A stretch of 64,000 bases of DNA from an uncultured Lachnospiraceae bacterium (GCA_910588965.1 CAJUSO010000013.1:1-64000), one strand, 5' to 3'; positions 50,555 to 60,142 are shown, counted from the first letter of the stretch. Numbers and translations: made by a program. The notes: a model not told the origin generated them from the sequence alone.

Positions 50555-51742
50555 ATGGCAGAACAGAAACGAGATTATTACGAGGTCCTGGGAGTAGATA
50601 AGAATGCAGACGATGCTACGATTAAGAAGGCGTACCGCCAGCTTGCAAAAAAATACCATCCAGATATGAACCCGGGGGATGCCGAGGCGGAGAAAAAGTT
50701 TAAGGAGGCTTCCGAAGCCTACGCGGTGCTGAGCGACCCAGACAAAAAGCGGCAGTACGACCAGTTTGGCCATGCGGCTTTTGACGGCGGCATGGGCGGC
50801 GGCGGGGGATTTGATTTCTCCGGCATGGATATGGGAGATATTTTCGGGGATATCTTCGGGGATTTGTTTGGCGGTTCCAGGAGGCGTTCCGCAAGCAACG
50901 GGCCTATGAAAGGGGCAAACCTGCGGGCAGCGGTGCGCATTTCATTTGAAGAGGCAGCCTTTGGCTGCGAGAAAGAGATTGAGATTACATTAAAGGATGA
51001 CTGCACCACCTGCCATACCACAGGGGCGAAGCCTGGGACCAGCCCGGAGACCTGTTCCAAATGCGGGGGCAAAGGCAAAGTGGTCTATACCAGGCAGTCT
51101 TTCTTGGGTGTGGTACAGAGTGCAGAGACCTGCCCGGATTGCCGCGGGACGGGCAAGATTATCAAGGAAAAGTGCCCGGATTGCCGTGGGACCGGCTATA
51201 TTGCCAAGCGCAGGAAAATCAAAGTTTCTATCCCGGCAGGGATTGACAATGGACAGAGCGTCCGCATCCGTGAGAAAGGGGAACCGGGAACCAATGGAGG
51301 GCCAAGAGGCGACCTGCTGGTAGAGGTGAACGTATCGAGGCATCCGATTTTCCAGAGGCAGGACATGAACATTTATTCAACAGCCCCCATATCCTTTGCC
51401 CAGGCGGCGTTGGGCGGCGAAGTACGGATTAGCACCATTGATGGGGATATCCTGTATGACGTGAAGCCAGGGACCCAGACGGACACCAGGATACGGCTGA
51501 AAGGGAAGGGGATCCCGTCCCTGCGTAATTCCTCCCTGCGGGGCGACCATTATGTGACTTTGGTGGTACAGGTGCCCACTGGATTAAATGAAGAGGCGAA
51601 GGAGGCCTTGCGCCGGTTTGATGAAGCGAGCGGGCAATCCCTCAAGAGCCAGAGGGGCACAGCCACCACCATGGGGAAACATGGCAAGAAAAAGGGGTTT
51701 ATGGATAAGCTGAAGGAATCTTTTGAAGACAAGGACAGATAA
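50555..51742 (+). CDS. dnaJ: Chaperone DnaJ (Hsp40)
   Basis: A 395-residue type I Hsp40. J domain with KRDYYEVLGVDKNADDATIK and the HPD motif (KKYHPDMNPGD), a Gly/Phe-rich linker (GGGGGFDFSGMDMGDIFGD), then four zinc-finger repeats. The first reads CTTCHTTG, with Thr in place of the usual first Gly of CxxCxGxG. The others (CSKCGGKG, CPDCRGTG, CPDCRGTG) are canonical. The C-terminal substrate domains include GDLLVEVNV and RLKGKGIPSLR. GAGGAAG precedes the ATG. Confidence 0.97.
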   Translation: MAEQKRDYYEVLGVDKNADDATIKKAYRQLAKKYHPDMNPGDAEAEKKFKEASEAYAVLSDPDKKRQYDQFGHAAFDGGMGGGGGFDFSGMDMGDIFGDIFGDLFGGSRRRSASNGPMKGANLRAAVRISFEEAAFGCEKEIEITLKDDCTTCHTTGAKPGTSPETCSKCGGKGKVVYTRQSFLGVVQSAETCPDCRGTGKIIKEKCPDCRGTGYIAKRRKIKVSIPAGIDNGQSVRIREKGEPGTNGGPRGDLLVEVNVSRHPIFQRQDMNIYSTAPISFAQAALGGEVRISTIDGDILYDVKPGTQTDTRIRLKGKGIPSLRNSSLRGDHYVTLVVQVPTGLNEEAKEALRRFDEASGQSLKSQRGTATTMGKHGKKKGFMDKLKESFEDKDR

Positions 51743-51751
51743 GGCAGCAGG

Positions 51752-51799
51752 AAGCGAGGTAGAAGCACCCTTGGCAAAGGGGCTGTTATCTCGCTTTTT
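51752..51799 (+). terminator. Terminator after dnaJ
   Basis: AAGCGAG (51752-51758) pairs with CTCGCTT (51790-51796), with an inner AGCACCCTT/AAGGGGCT stem, and TTTTT follows. It closes the heat-shock operon. Confidence 0.85.
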
Positions 51800-51863
51800 G
51801 GGATAGGGCAGGTATTGGCCAGGATGGCGCCTTATCCAGGAAAGAGGGGGCAGGAAGAAATAG

Positions 51864-51892
51864 TTGCAGAAATAAGGGATTTTGATTATACT
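51864..51892 (+). promoter_or_regulatory. Promoter of the transglutaminase-like gene
   Basis: TTGCAG (51864-51869), a 17-bp spacer and TATACT (51887-51892), about 93 bp before the start codon. Confidence 0.65.
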
Positions 51893-51984
51893 AGAGGGAA
51901 GGAAGGGGCGGCGTGGCTAGGATGCCGTTTGGGCATTCCCAACTTAGGCGATGGGTCTAGCATCGTATGATAAGGAGGAGTTTT

Positions 51985-54900
51985 ATGGAAAGGAAGAAAT
52001 GGTTTGCATTAATCTTGGCATTTGTATTGGTGTTTACATCTGTCCCGGTTTATGCCGAGACAGGCAAGGGCGGCGTGCAGGCAGAAGAGGTTACCCTAAC
52101 AGAAGAGAACCAGTATGACCCGATTTATTTCCAGCAGCCAAAGGTACGGTATCCGCAGCATACTGCCAGGGCAAACCAGGCAGGGCAGGCCAGCCTGAGC
52201 CTGGAAGAGTCTGTGGTAAGCCAGCTGAAACAACACCCGGATAAAGTGGATGTATCTGCGTACAAAATCCCGATAAGTGAAAAAGGGGAGCCCTATTTCC
52301 AGATTTTAAATAACCACCCAGAGCTTTTTTATGTGCAGAAAAGCACCGCCTATTCCTATAGCGGCGGGTATATCATAAGCTATTCTGTAAAATACCAGAT
52401 ACCCAAAGAGGATATCCCGCAGTACGAGGAGGCCCTGGAGGAAGAAGTGGATTTGGCAGTGGCACAGATAGATCCTTCCTTAAGCGATTTGGAGAAGGCT
52501 TTGGCAGTGCATGACTACCTGGCGCTTCATTGTGAATATGATTTTGACAGGCTCAACAGCGGTACATTGCCGTCCATTTCCCATACGGCCTATGGCGCAT
52601 TGGTGAACCGGATGGCTGTCTGCGATGGGTATGCAGGGGCATTTGCCTACATTATGAAAGACCGTTTCCAAGTTCCTTGCATCATGGTATCCAGCAGCCA
52701 GATGGCCCATGCCTGGAATATGATTAATATCGGCAATGAATGGTATCATGTGGACGTGACCTGGGATGACCCGGTCAGGGATTTGGTGGGGCGCGTGGCG
52801 CATGATTATTTTATGCTGAGCGACAGCGTTATCTCAGATAGCGAACATGAGCATATGGGATGGGTTTCTGAGTATGAGGCAACCTCCGCGGAGTACAGCG
52901 GCGCTTTCTGGACGGATGTGTCGTCCGCTATCATTTACCAGCAGGGGGCTTGGCATTATTCCAAGTATCATGCAGATACCCGGAAAGTAAACCTGGTGAA
53001 AAAGAGCAGCCTTTTGGGCGGTTCTGAGACAACGGCCTATAGCGCAGATTTATGGACGGTAGGATCATCCTATTACCCGGTAAGCTTTATGTATTTGGAT
53101 CAGGCCAATGGGAATATTTATTTCAATACGAAAAACGAGATACGCAGGCTGGGCAGCGATGGGAAGGCCACGGTTGTGTTCCAGCCCGCGATACCGGCAG
53201 GCCAGTGGATTTATGGGTTTGCCATCCAGGGGAACCAGCTGCGCTATGCCTTGCAGGATAAGCCCAACGTTAGCGGCAAACAGGATGTGAAGACCCATAT
53301 CCTTCCAGAATTGGAGCCTGACGTGCTGCCAGAGGTTACGGGGGTTAGCGCAAGCGATGTGCAGGCTGTCTATGACGGCAAGGCCAAGACGGTTACGGTG
53401 GTAGGCGCCCAGGCAGGGGATGTCATTACTTATGCCTTGGCGGGAGGAGCCTATAGCCAGTCCCAGCCCCGGATGGTGGATGCTGGGACCTACCAGGTGT
53501 CTTACCGTGTGGAACGGGAAGGCTACAAACCATTTACAGGGAAAGCGTCTGTGGTAATTGAACAGGCAGTTCCTGTATATACGGCGCCCAGCGGGCTGAA
53601 AGGGAGCAGCGGGCAAACCTTGGGAAGCATTACGCTTCCAGAAGGCTTTGTGTGGCAGACATCAGCGTCTACGAAGCTGTCCAAGGAGGGCACATCTACA
53701 TACCTGGTTAAATATGTGCCTAAGGATACAAAGAATTACAAGCAGGTTTCCGATATCCAGGTACAGGTAACGGTAAGCTGCCCAGGGCATCGCTACCAAT
53801 CAGAGGTGACAAAAGAGCCCACCACAGAAGAAGCAGGCCTTAGGACCTATACCTGTACGCTCTGCGGGCATACCTATACAGAGGAAATAGAGAAGCTGAC
53901 AACGCCGGCTATTGCAGGGATTAAGGCAGAAAACGTGCAGGCTGTCTATGATGGTACAGCCAAGAGGATTGAGGTAAAAGGCACCAAAACAGGAGATGTC
54001 ATTACTTATGCCCTGGAAGGAGGGGCTTACAGCCAGTCCCAGCCCCGGATGGTAGATGCAGGGATCTATCAGGTGTCCTACCGTGTGGAGCGGAGCGGCC
54101 ACCAGCCTTTTGAGGGAAGTGCAGTTGTAGAGATATTGCAGGCAGTCCCAGCCTTTACGGCGCCCAGTGGGCTAAAAGGGAGCAGCGGGCAAACCTTGGG
54201 GAGCATTGCGCTTCCGGAAGGCTTTGTATGGCAGACAGCGGGGGATACAAAGCTATCTGCAGAAGGGACGTTTTCTTATCTCGTGAAATATGCGCCCAAG
54301 GATACGAAGAATTACAAAGAGGTTGCCGGTATCCAAGTGGAGGTGGAAGTAAGCTGTCCCGGCCACCAATATACGGTTACAGTAACCAAGGAGCCTACGG
54401 CCACAGAGAAAGGGGAACGCCTTTATACTTGTAAGATTTGCGGCTATGCCTATACAGAGGAAATAGGGAAGCTGGATCCAAGCCTGCCCCAGATAGAAGG
54501 CGTCCATGCCAAAGAGGTGCAAAAAACTTACGACGGCCTTCCTGCTGTCTTTACACTGGAAGGGCTTGCAAAGGGAGACCATGTGCTGTATTTAGGGGAA
54601 GATGGTAAATATAGTGAAACACAGCCAGAATTTGTGGATGCTGGGGATTATCAGGTACGCTATCGGGTGGAGCGCGAGGGTTTCCAGGCATTGGAAGGAA
54701 GCCTGGGGATTTCCATCGGACAGGCGCATCCGAATTGCGGCGCCCCGGCTGGGCTGGAGGCAAACGTAGGGGAGGCCTTGGGCGCTGTGGGGCTTCCGGC
54801 AGGTTTCCAATGGCAGTCAGATGCAAGCCAGAAGTTTACAAAGGAAGGGACATTCCAATACCTGGTAAAATATGTGCCGGAGGATACACGCAATTATAAA

Positions 54901-55620
54901 GAAGTCCATGATATTAAGGTGAGCGTATCTGTGTCTTGCCCAGGGCATGCATACCGTTCTGTGGTGACCAGAAAGCCTACCACAGTACAAAAAGGGATCC
55001 GGACCTATACCTGCACAATCTGCGGCAGTACTTATACAGAAGAAATTGCCATGCTTGCCCCGCAAAAGCCAGGGAATGCCTCTGGCCAGAAGGTCAGCAA
55101 GGCAACGGCCAGCTCCCTGAAATTTACTTGGAAGAAGGCCAGCGGCGTGCGTTATGAGCTGGTGCTCTCCCAAGGGAAGAAAAAGGCCGGCGCGAAGGAT
55201 GTAAGCGGCAATTCCGTTACGTTTTCCAAGTTAAAGGCAGGTACGGAATACACCCTGAAGATTACGCCATACCGGAAAGTGGGCAGCCAGAAGGTCTATG
55301 CCGCCAAGTCTGCCACGGTAAAAGCCGCGACTGCGCCGGCGCAGGTAAAGCTGTCCTCTGTGAAGAAAAGCGGCAGCAAAAAAGCAAAGGTTACTTGGAA
55401 AAAGACAGCTGGCGCCAGCGGGTATGAGGTATATATGAAGGTTGGGAATGGGAAATATAAGAAGGTTAAGGCTCTTTCTAGCGGCAAAAAGGTATCCCAT
55501 ACCCAATCCGGCCTGAAAAAAGGGAAGGCTTACAGCTTCCGGGTACGTGCCTATAAAAAAGTGGGAAGCACAAAGGTATACGGAAGCTACAGCAGCGTTA
55601 AGAGCATAAAGATGAAGTAA
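51985..55620 (+). CDS. Secreted transglutaminase-like protein with three tandem repeat units and FN3 tail
   Basis: A 1,211-residue exported protein. The signal peptide is about residues 1-27. The transglutaminase-like domain (about 140-290) shows the papain-fold triad: Cys in AVCDGYAGAFAYI, His in MAHAWNMINIGNEW, Asp in YHVDVTWDDP. A linker with beta-propeller-like strands follows. Three units of about 190 residues (roughly 450-1028) each hold an MBG-like domain (VQAVYDGKAKTVTV, GDVITYALAGGAYS), a second sandwich (SGLKGSSGQTLGSITLPEGF) and a Cys knuckle (YTCTLCGHTYTEEI). Two FN3-like domains and a Lys-rich end complete it. AGGAGG precedes ATG 51985. Confidence 0.82.
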   Translation: MERKKWFALILAFVLVFTSVPVYAETGKGGVQAEEVTLTEENQYDPIYFQQPKVRYPQHTARANQAGQASLSLEESVVSQLKQHPDKVDVSAYKIPISEKGEPYFQILNNHPELFYVQKSTAYSYSGGYIISYSVKYQIPKEDIPQYEEALEEEVDLAVAQIDPSLSDLEKALAVHDYLALHCEYDFDRLNSGTLPSISHTAYGALVNRMAVCDGYAGAFAYIMKDRFQVPCIMVSSSQMAHAWNMINIGNEWYHVDVTWDDPVRDLVGRVAHDYFMLSDSVISDSEHEHMGWVSEYEATSAEYSGAFWTDVSSAIIYQQGAWHYSKYHADTRKVNLVKKSSLLGGSETTAYSADLWTVGSSYYPVSFMYLDQANGNIYFNTKNEIRRLGSDGKATVVFQPAIPAGQWIYGFAIQGNQLRYALQDKPNVSGKQDVKTHILPELEPDVLPEVTGVSASDVQAVYDGKAKTVTVVGAQAGDVITYALAGGAYSQSQPRMVDAGTYQVSYRVEREGYKPFTGKASVVIEQAVPVYTAPSGLKGSSGQTLGSITLPEGFVWQTSASTKLSKEGTSTYLVKYVPKDTKNYKQVSDIQVQVTVSCPGHRYQSEVTKEPTTEEAGLRTYTCTLCGHTYTEEIEKLTTPAIAGIKAENVQAVYDGTAKRIEVKGTKTGDVITYALEGGAYSQSQPRMVDAGIYQVSYRVERSGHQPFEGSAVVEILQAVPAFTAPSGLKGSSGQTLGSIALPEGFVWQTAGDTKLSAEGTFSYLVKYAPKDTKNYKEVAGIQVEVEVSCPGHQYTVTVTKEPTATEKGERLYTCKICGYAYTEEIGKLDPSLPQIEGVHAKEVQKTYDGLPAVFTLEGLAKGDHVLYLGEDGKYSETQPEFVDAGDYQVRYRVEREGFQALEGSLGISIGQAHPNCGAPAGLEANVGEALGAVGLPAGFQWQSDASQKFTKEGTFQYLVKYVPEDTRNYKEVHDIKVSVSVSCPGHAYRSVVTRKPTTVQKGIRTYTCTICGSTYTEEIAMLAPQKPGNASGQKVSKATASSLKFTWKKASGVRYELVLSQGKKKAGAKDVSGNSVTFSKLKAGTEYTLKITPYRKVGSQKVYAAKSATVKAATAPAQVKLSSVKKSGSKKAKVTWKKTAGASGYEVYMKVGNGKYKKVKALSSGKKVSHTQSGLKKGKAYSFRVRAYKKVGSTKVYGSYSSVKSIKMK

Positions 55621-55649
55621 ATGGGATAGCCGCACTTTGGAGGGACCGA

Positions 55650-56600
55650 ATGAAGTGGAAAAAATATACCATCCAGTCCACCACCCAGGCAGAGGATTTC
55701 GTCAGCAGCATGCTGGCGGACCTAGGGGTGGAAGGGGTGCAGATTGAAGATAATATCCCCTTATCCGCTGAGGATAAGGAAAAACTGTACATTGACATCC
55801 TGCCAGAACTGCCGCCAGATGAAGGCGTGGCATTTATCAGCTTCTTTTTGGAGGCGGAAACAGAGCAGGAAGGATTGCTGCGGCAGGTGCAAGAGGAATT
55901 AGAGAACCTGCGTGCCTTTGTGGATATTGGGGAAGGCTCCATCCAACAAGGGGTGACGGAGGACAAGGATTGGATCGATAATTGGAAGCAGTATTTCAAG
56001 CCCTTTGTGATAGAGGGTATCCTGATAAAGCCTACCTGGGAGGACGTCCCAGATAGGCAAGGCTGCCGCCATGTCATTGAAATTGACCCAGGCACCTCTT
56101 TTGGCACGGGGAAGCATGAGACTACCCAGCTTTGTATCCGCCAGCTCTGCCAATGCCTGAAACCGGGGGATAAGGTATTGGATGTGGGCTGCGGCAGCGG
56201 GATCCTGTCCCTGGTCAGCCTGAAGCTAGGCGCAGGGTGCGTATGGGGGACGGATATTGACCCAATCTGCATGGAAGCGGCCAGGGAGAACCTGAGGGTC
56301 AACCGTTTCCCACAGGAAGCAGCTGTTTTTTGCCAGGGCAACCTGATTGACGATCCCAGGCTGCAGCAGGAAGTGGGGGAGGGGTATGATATCGTTGTGG
56401 CCAATATTTTAGCAGATGTTATCATCCCTCTAAGCCCTGTAATCCCAAGGCACCTAAAAAAGGGCGGTATCTATATTTCCAGCGGGATTATTGATTTTAA
56501 GGAAGAGCCAGTGAAAGATGCAATCCTATCTGCCGGGTTTGAAATTTTGGAGATAAACCGCCAGGGAGAATGGGTTGGCATAACAGCCAGGAAGATGTGA
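55650..56600 (+). CDS. prmA: Ribosomal protein L11 methyltransferase
   Basis: A 316-residue SAM-dependent enzyme that methylates ribosomal protein L11. The N-terminal substrate domain holds EDNIPLSAEDKEKLYID, and the catalytic part shows DPGTSFGTGKHETTQLCI, LDVGCGSGILSLVSLKLG (SAM-binding) and VVANILADVIIPL. TTTGGAGGG lies just before the ATG. It begins a run with rsmE and the cysteine desulfurase, each separated by only a few bases, so they are probably co-transcribed. Confidence 0.95.
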   Translation: MKWKKYTIQSTTQAEDFVSSMLADLGVEGVQIEDNIPLSAEDKEKLYIDILPELPPDEGVAFISFFLEAETEQEGLLRQVQEELENLRAFVDIGEGSIQQGVTEDKDWIDNWKQYFKPFVIEGILIKPTWEDVPDRQGCRHVIEIDPGTSFGTGKHETTQLCIRQLCQCLKPGDKVLDVGCGSGILSLVSLKLGAGCVWGTDIDPICMEAARENLRVNRFPQEAAVFCQGNLIDDPRLQQEVGEGYDIVVANILADVIIPLSPVIPRHLKKGGIYISSGIIDFKEEPVKDAILSAGFEILEINRQGEWVGITARKM

Positions 56601-56634
56601 AAGGAGAGCGGGAGGTTCCGCCGTTGAGAATAGG

Positions 56635-57381
56635 ATGTATCAGTTTTTTGTAGAGCCTGGGCAGATTGCAGGCCAGGAAGCCGTCATTACAGGCAGTGAT
56701 GTAAACCATATTAAAAATGCCCTGCGCATGCGTGTTGGGGAGCAGGTGCGTATCAGTGATAATGAGGGAAAGGGCTTTTTGTGTGAAATAGCTGAGATTG
56801 GGAAGGAACAGGTTAGGCTGCAGATCCAAAAGGCCTGCCAGGGGACGGAGCTGCCCGTCCGGGTTACCTTGTTCCAGGCAATCCCAAAAGGCGATAAGAT
56901 GGAATGGGCTATCCAGAAATCCATTGAACTGGGGGTATATGAGATTATCCCTGTGGCCATGCAGAACTGTGTAGTCAAATTAGACGCCAAACGGGCAGAG
57001 GCTAAGCGCACCCGCTGGCAGGCCATAGCAGAGAGCGCAGCCAAGCAGTCCAAGCGCAGCATTATCCCCAAGATTGGGTCTGTCCGCAGCTTTTGGGAGG
57101 CCATGGAGGACGCTAAGGGCCTGGATACCCGCCTCTTTCCCTATGAACAGGAGCGGGGGATGGCCCACACCCGGGAGGTATTCCAAAAGATAAAAAAAGA
57201 AGGCACGGTTGGCGTCTTCATAGGCCCGGAAGGCGGGTTTTCTTCCCAGGAGGTAGCGGCAGCCAAAGCAGAAGAGGCAAAGGGGCAGATGGAAATCATT
57301 TCCCTGGGGAACCGCATCCTGCGTACAGAAACGGCTGCCTCGGCAGTTCTGGCCATGCTGGCCTATCACCTGGAAGATTAA
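56635..57381 (+). CDS. rsmE: 16S rRNA (uracil1498-N3)-methyltransferase
   Basis: A 248-residue SPOUT methyltransferase. Family strings are ITGSDVNHIKNALRMRVGEQ at the PUA-like N-terminus, AIPKGDKMEWAIQKSIELG, KRTRWQAIAESAAKQSKR, and the trefoil-knot GPEGGFSSQEV and SLGNRILRTETAA. It modifies U1498 in helix 44 of 16S rRNA. It follows prmA by 34 bp and precedes the cysteine desulfurase by 15 bp, so translation is tightly spaced. Confidence 0.95.
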   Translation: MYQFFVEPGQIAGQEAVITGSDVNHIKNALRMRVGEQVRISDNEGKGFLCEIAEIGKEQVRLQIQKACQGTELPVRVTLFQAIPKGDKMEWAIQKSIELGVYEIIPVAMQNCVVKLDAKRAEAKRTRWQAIAESAAKQSKRSIIPKIGSVRSFWEAMEDAKGLDTRLFPYEQERGMAHTREVFQKIKKEGTVGVFIGPEGGFSSQEVAAAKAEEAKGQMEIISLGNRILRTETAASAVLAMLAYHLED

Positions 57382-57396
57382 AATTTGGAGGGGAAC

Positions 57397-58551
57397 ATGG
57401 AAGCATATTTTGATAATTCAGCTACCACCCGGTGCTCGGATGGGGTGAGGTCCCTTATGGTGAGGGCCTTATGTGAAGATTATGGCAACCCTTCCTCCCT
57501 CCACCGGAAAGGGATGGAAGGGGAACATTACATCAAGGAGGCTGGTGTGCGCATTGCAAAGACGCTAAAGGCAAAGGAATCAGAGATTATTTTTACCTCT
57601 GGCGGCACCGAATCCAACAACTTGGCCATTCTCGGCGGAGCCATGGCCAACCGGCGCAGCGGCATGCATCTGGTGACTACGCGGATTGAACACCCGGCAG
57701 TAGCTAAGCCTATGGAATTTTTGGAAAAGCAGGGCTTTTCTGTCACTTACCTGGACGTCGATGGGGACGGCAGGATTTCCCTAGAACAGCTTGAGGAATC
57801 CATAACCCCGGAGACCATCCTGGTATCCATGATGTATGTGAATAATGAGATTGGCGCAGTAGAGCCGGTTGCAGAGGCGGCAGAGAGGATAAAAAAGAAA
57901 AACCCCAAGGCTATATTCCATGTAGACGCCATCCAGGCTTACGGGAAGTACGCCATCTACCCTGCAAGGATGGGCATTGACCTGATGTCTGTCAGCGGCC
58001 ATAAAATCCATGGGCCAAAAGGAAGCGGTTTCTTATATATCGGGGATAAGGTGAAGGTGCTGCCCATCCTCCATGGGGGAGGGCAGCAGAAGGGCCTGCG
58101 TTCCGGCACGGAGAACGTGCCGGGGATTGCAGGGCTGGGGCAGGCCGCCATGGAGGCATACAGCCAGTTCCCAGAGAAGCAGGCGCATTTATACCGTCTG
58201 AAAGAAGCGTTTGTGGAAGGGCTGGCAGGGGAGCCCTGGGCACAGTTCAACGGGAGGACAGGGCAGGATGGGGCGCCCCATATCCTGAGCCTTACGGTAG
58301 AGGGCGTGCGCAGCGAAGTGCTTCTGCATGCTTTGGAGGACAAGCAGGTATATGTGTCAGCCGGAAGCGCCTGTTCCTCCCATAAGCCAGCCCCCAGCCG
58401 CACCCTGCAGGCTATTGGGCTCAAGAAAGAGGCCTTGGGATCTACGGTGCGTATCAGCTTCTGTCCAGGCAATACCTTAGGGGAAGTGGGATATTGCCTG
58501 TCCGCCCTAAAGGAGATTGTCCCTATGCTGCAGAGGTTCACAAGGCATTGA
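57397..58551 (+). CDS. Cysteine desulfurase (IscS/NifS type)
   Basis: A 384-residue PLP enzyme that takes sulfur from cysteine. PLP Lys lies in SVSGHKIHGPKGSGFLY, the sulfur-carrying Cys in SAGSACSSHKPAPS, and the N-terminus is AYFDNSATTRCSDGV with the YFDNSATT motif. The loop around the active Cys is of group I type. GGAGGGG three bases before ATG 57397 decides the start. Directly followed by thiI (80 bp), it probably supplies sulfur for 4-thiouridine in tRNA and possibly thiamine, as in the NifZ/ThiI pairing of Bacillus. Confidence 0.92.
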   Translation: MEAYFDNSATTRCSDGVRSLMVRALCEDYGNPSSLHRKGMEGEHYIKEAGVRIAKTLKAKESEIIFTSGGTESNNLAILGGAMANRRSGMHLVTTRIEHPAVAKPMEFLEKQGFSVTYLDVDGDGRISLEQLEESITPETILVSMMYVNNEIGAVEPVAEAAERIKKKNPKAIFHVDAIQAYGKYAIYPARMGIDLMSVSGHKIHGPKGSGFLYIGDKVKVLPILHGGGQQKGLRSGTENVPGIAGLGQAAMEAYSQFPEKQAHLYRLKEAFVEGLAGEPWAQFNGRTGQDGAPHILSLTVEGVRSEVLLHALEDKQVYVSAGSACSSHKPAPSRTLQAIGLKKEALGSTVRISFCPGNTLGEVGYCLSALKEIVPMLQRFTRH

Positions 58552-58630
58552 CGCATATTTCCGGAATCATATAGCGGCTATTTGATGTTCCGGCGGCAAA
58601 TATTTACTTAGATACAGGAGGATTCCACCT

Positions 58631-59815
58631 ATGTCAAATGCATTTTTAATTAAATACGGAGAAATCGGCATTAAAGGCAAGAACCGCCATCTGTTTGAGG
58701 ATGCCTTAGTCCATCAGATAAAATACGCCTTAAAGCCAATCGGGGGCGCCTTCCAGGTAACCAAGGAACAGGGGCGCATCTACATTGAAGCCCTTGGGGA
58801 ATGCGACCAGGAGGAAGTGGTAGGCCGCCTGCAGTGCGTGTTTGGGATTGTGGGCATCTGCCCTGTGGAAATCCGGGAAGACCAGGGGTTTGAGAAGCTG
58901 GCGCAGGATGTTATCGCTTACCTGCAGGAAAACTACGGTTCCAAAGCCCTGACCTTTAAGGTCCATACCCGCAGGGCCAGGAAAAATTACCCCATGCCCT
59001 CTATGGAGGTAAACGCTGCCTTAGGAGAGCGCATCCTGGAGGCTTTCCCGGACATGAAGGTGGATGTGCACCACCCGGACCTTATGCTGCATATCGAAAT
59101 CCGCAAAATGATTAATATTTATTCCCAGACAATCCCAGGCCCCGGCGGCATGCCGGTAGGCACCAACGGGAAGGGCATGCTGCTTTTGTCTGGGGGGATT
59201 GACAGCCCGGTCGCAGGCTATATGATTGCCAAGCGGGGCGTAAAGATTGATGCCGTATATTTCCATGCGCCCCCTTATACCAGCGAGCGGGCAAAGCAGA
59301 AGGTCATAGACCTGGCGAAGGTGGTTGCAAAATATGCGGGCCCCATTTACTTAAAGGTGGTGGATTTCACGGCTATCCAGATGTATATTTATGAGAAATG
59401 CCCCCACGATGAACTGACGATTATCATGCGCCGCTATATGATGCGGATTGCAGAGCGTTTTGCAGAAGAGACAGGAAGCTTGGGGCTGATTACAGGGGAG
59501 AGCATCGGGCAGGTAGCCAGCCAGACGATGCATTCCCTGGCAGCCACCGATGAAGTATGCAGGTTCCCGGTTTACCGGCCTTTGATTGGGTTTGATAAAA
59601 TTGAGATTATCAATATCTCAGAGAAAATCGGCACTTATGAGACTTCCATCCTGCCTTATGAGGACTGTTGTACGATTTTTGTGGCGAAACATCCGGTCAC
59701 CAAGCCGGGCCTGAAGGCTATCCGCCGTTCAGAGCAGAAGCTGCAGGAGCAGATTGACGGGATGGTAAAGGCTGCCATTGAGACGGCAGAGACGGTTGTG
59801 GTGGAAGCAGAATGA
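58631..59815 (+). CDS. thiI: tRNA 4-thiouridine synthase ThiI
   Basis: A 394-residue enzyme making s4U8 in tRNA. The N-terminal ferredoxin-like and THUMP domains are followed by the PP-loop LLLSGGIDSPVAGYMIAKRG. The later TGESIGQVASQTM and YEDCCTIF (with Cys residues) are conserved. It has no rhodanese extension, as normal for Bacillota, so sulfur must come straight from the upstream cysteine desulfurase. AGGAGG lies before the ATG. Confidence 0.96.
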   Translation: MSNAFLIKYGEIGIKGKNRHLFEDALVHQIKYALKPIGGAFQVTKEQGRIYIEALGECDQEEVVGRLQCVFGIVGICPVEIREDQGFEKLAQDVIAYLQENYGSKALTFKVHTRRARKNYPMPSMEVNAALGERILEAFPDMKVDVHHPDLMLHIEIRKMINIYSQTIPGPGGMPVGTNGKGMLLLSGGIDSPVAGYMIAKRGVKIDAVYFHAPPYTSERAKQKVIDLAKVVAKYAGPIYLKVVDFTAIQMYIYEKCPHDELTIIMRRYMMRIAERFAEETGSLGLITGESIGQVASQTMHSLAATDEVCRFPVYRPLIGFDKIEIINISEKIGTYETSILPYEDCCTIFVAKHPVTKPGLKAIRRSEQKLQEQIDGMVKAAIETAETVVVEAE

Positions 59816-59816
59816 G

Positions 59817-59860
59817 AAAAGAGCCGCCGCATGGAGGGGGTAAGCTTCATGCGGCAGCTC
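59817..59860 (-). terminator. Terminator of the HPr-like gene
   Basis: GAGC-C-GCCGCATG (59821-59833) pairs with CATGCGGC-A-GCTC (59848-59860). On the minus strand the stem is followed by TTTTCTCATT. It sits between convergent thiI and the HPr-like gene. Confidence 0.7.
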
Positions 59861-59911
59861 CTGCATATGTATGGGTGCCAAGGAAAGCCAAGGCAAGCAT
59901 TTGCATCTATC

Positions 59912-60142
59912 TTATACTAAATAAGGCTTTAATACTTCCATAATCGTATCCATTTCGGCTTCCGCATGGATAGCCAAGTCAATCGGTTTGGACAGGTCAA
60001 GGCTGAAAATACCCATAATAGATTTTGCATCGATAACGTACCTTCCGGAAATCAGGTCAAAATCATACTCAAACTGTGTGATGGCATTTACGAAAGATTT
60101 AACTTTGTCGATGGAGTTAAGAGAAATCTGTACTGTTTTCAT
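59912..60142 (-). CDS. HPr-like protein without the phospho-histidine
   Basis: A 76-residue HPr-fold protein. The segment RYVIDAKSIMGIFSLDLSKP contains the regulatory Ser46 region of HPr (KSIMGI). The N-terminal site that should read HARPA around His15 is replaced by SIDKVKSFVNAI, so it cannot carry phosphate from PTS enzyme I. Such proteins, like Crh in Bacillus, may act only in regulation through the serine, for example with CcpA. An AAGGAGG ribosome binding site is present on the minus strand. Confidence 0.8.
   Translation of the reverse strand: MKTVQISLNSIDKVKSFVNAITQFEYDFDLISGRYVIDAKSIMGIFSLDLSKPIDLAIHAEAEMDTIMEVLKPYLV

Noticed and set aside
53334..55062. Regular repeats considered as a possible CRISPR array
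   Set aside because: The repeat unit is about 570 bp, in frame, and encodes beta-sandwich domains. There are no short direct repeats with unique spacers anywhere in the window.
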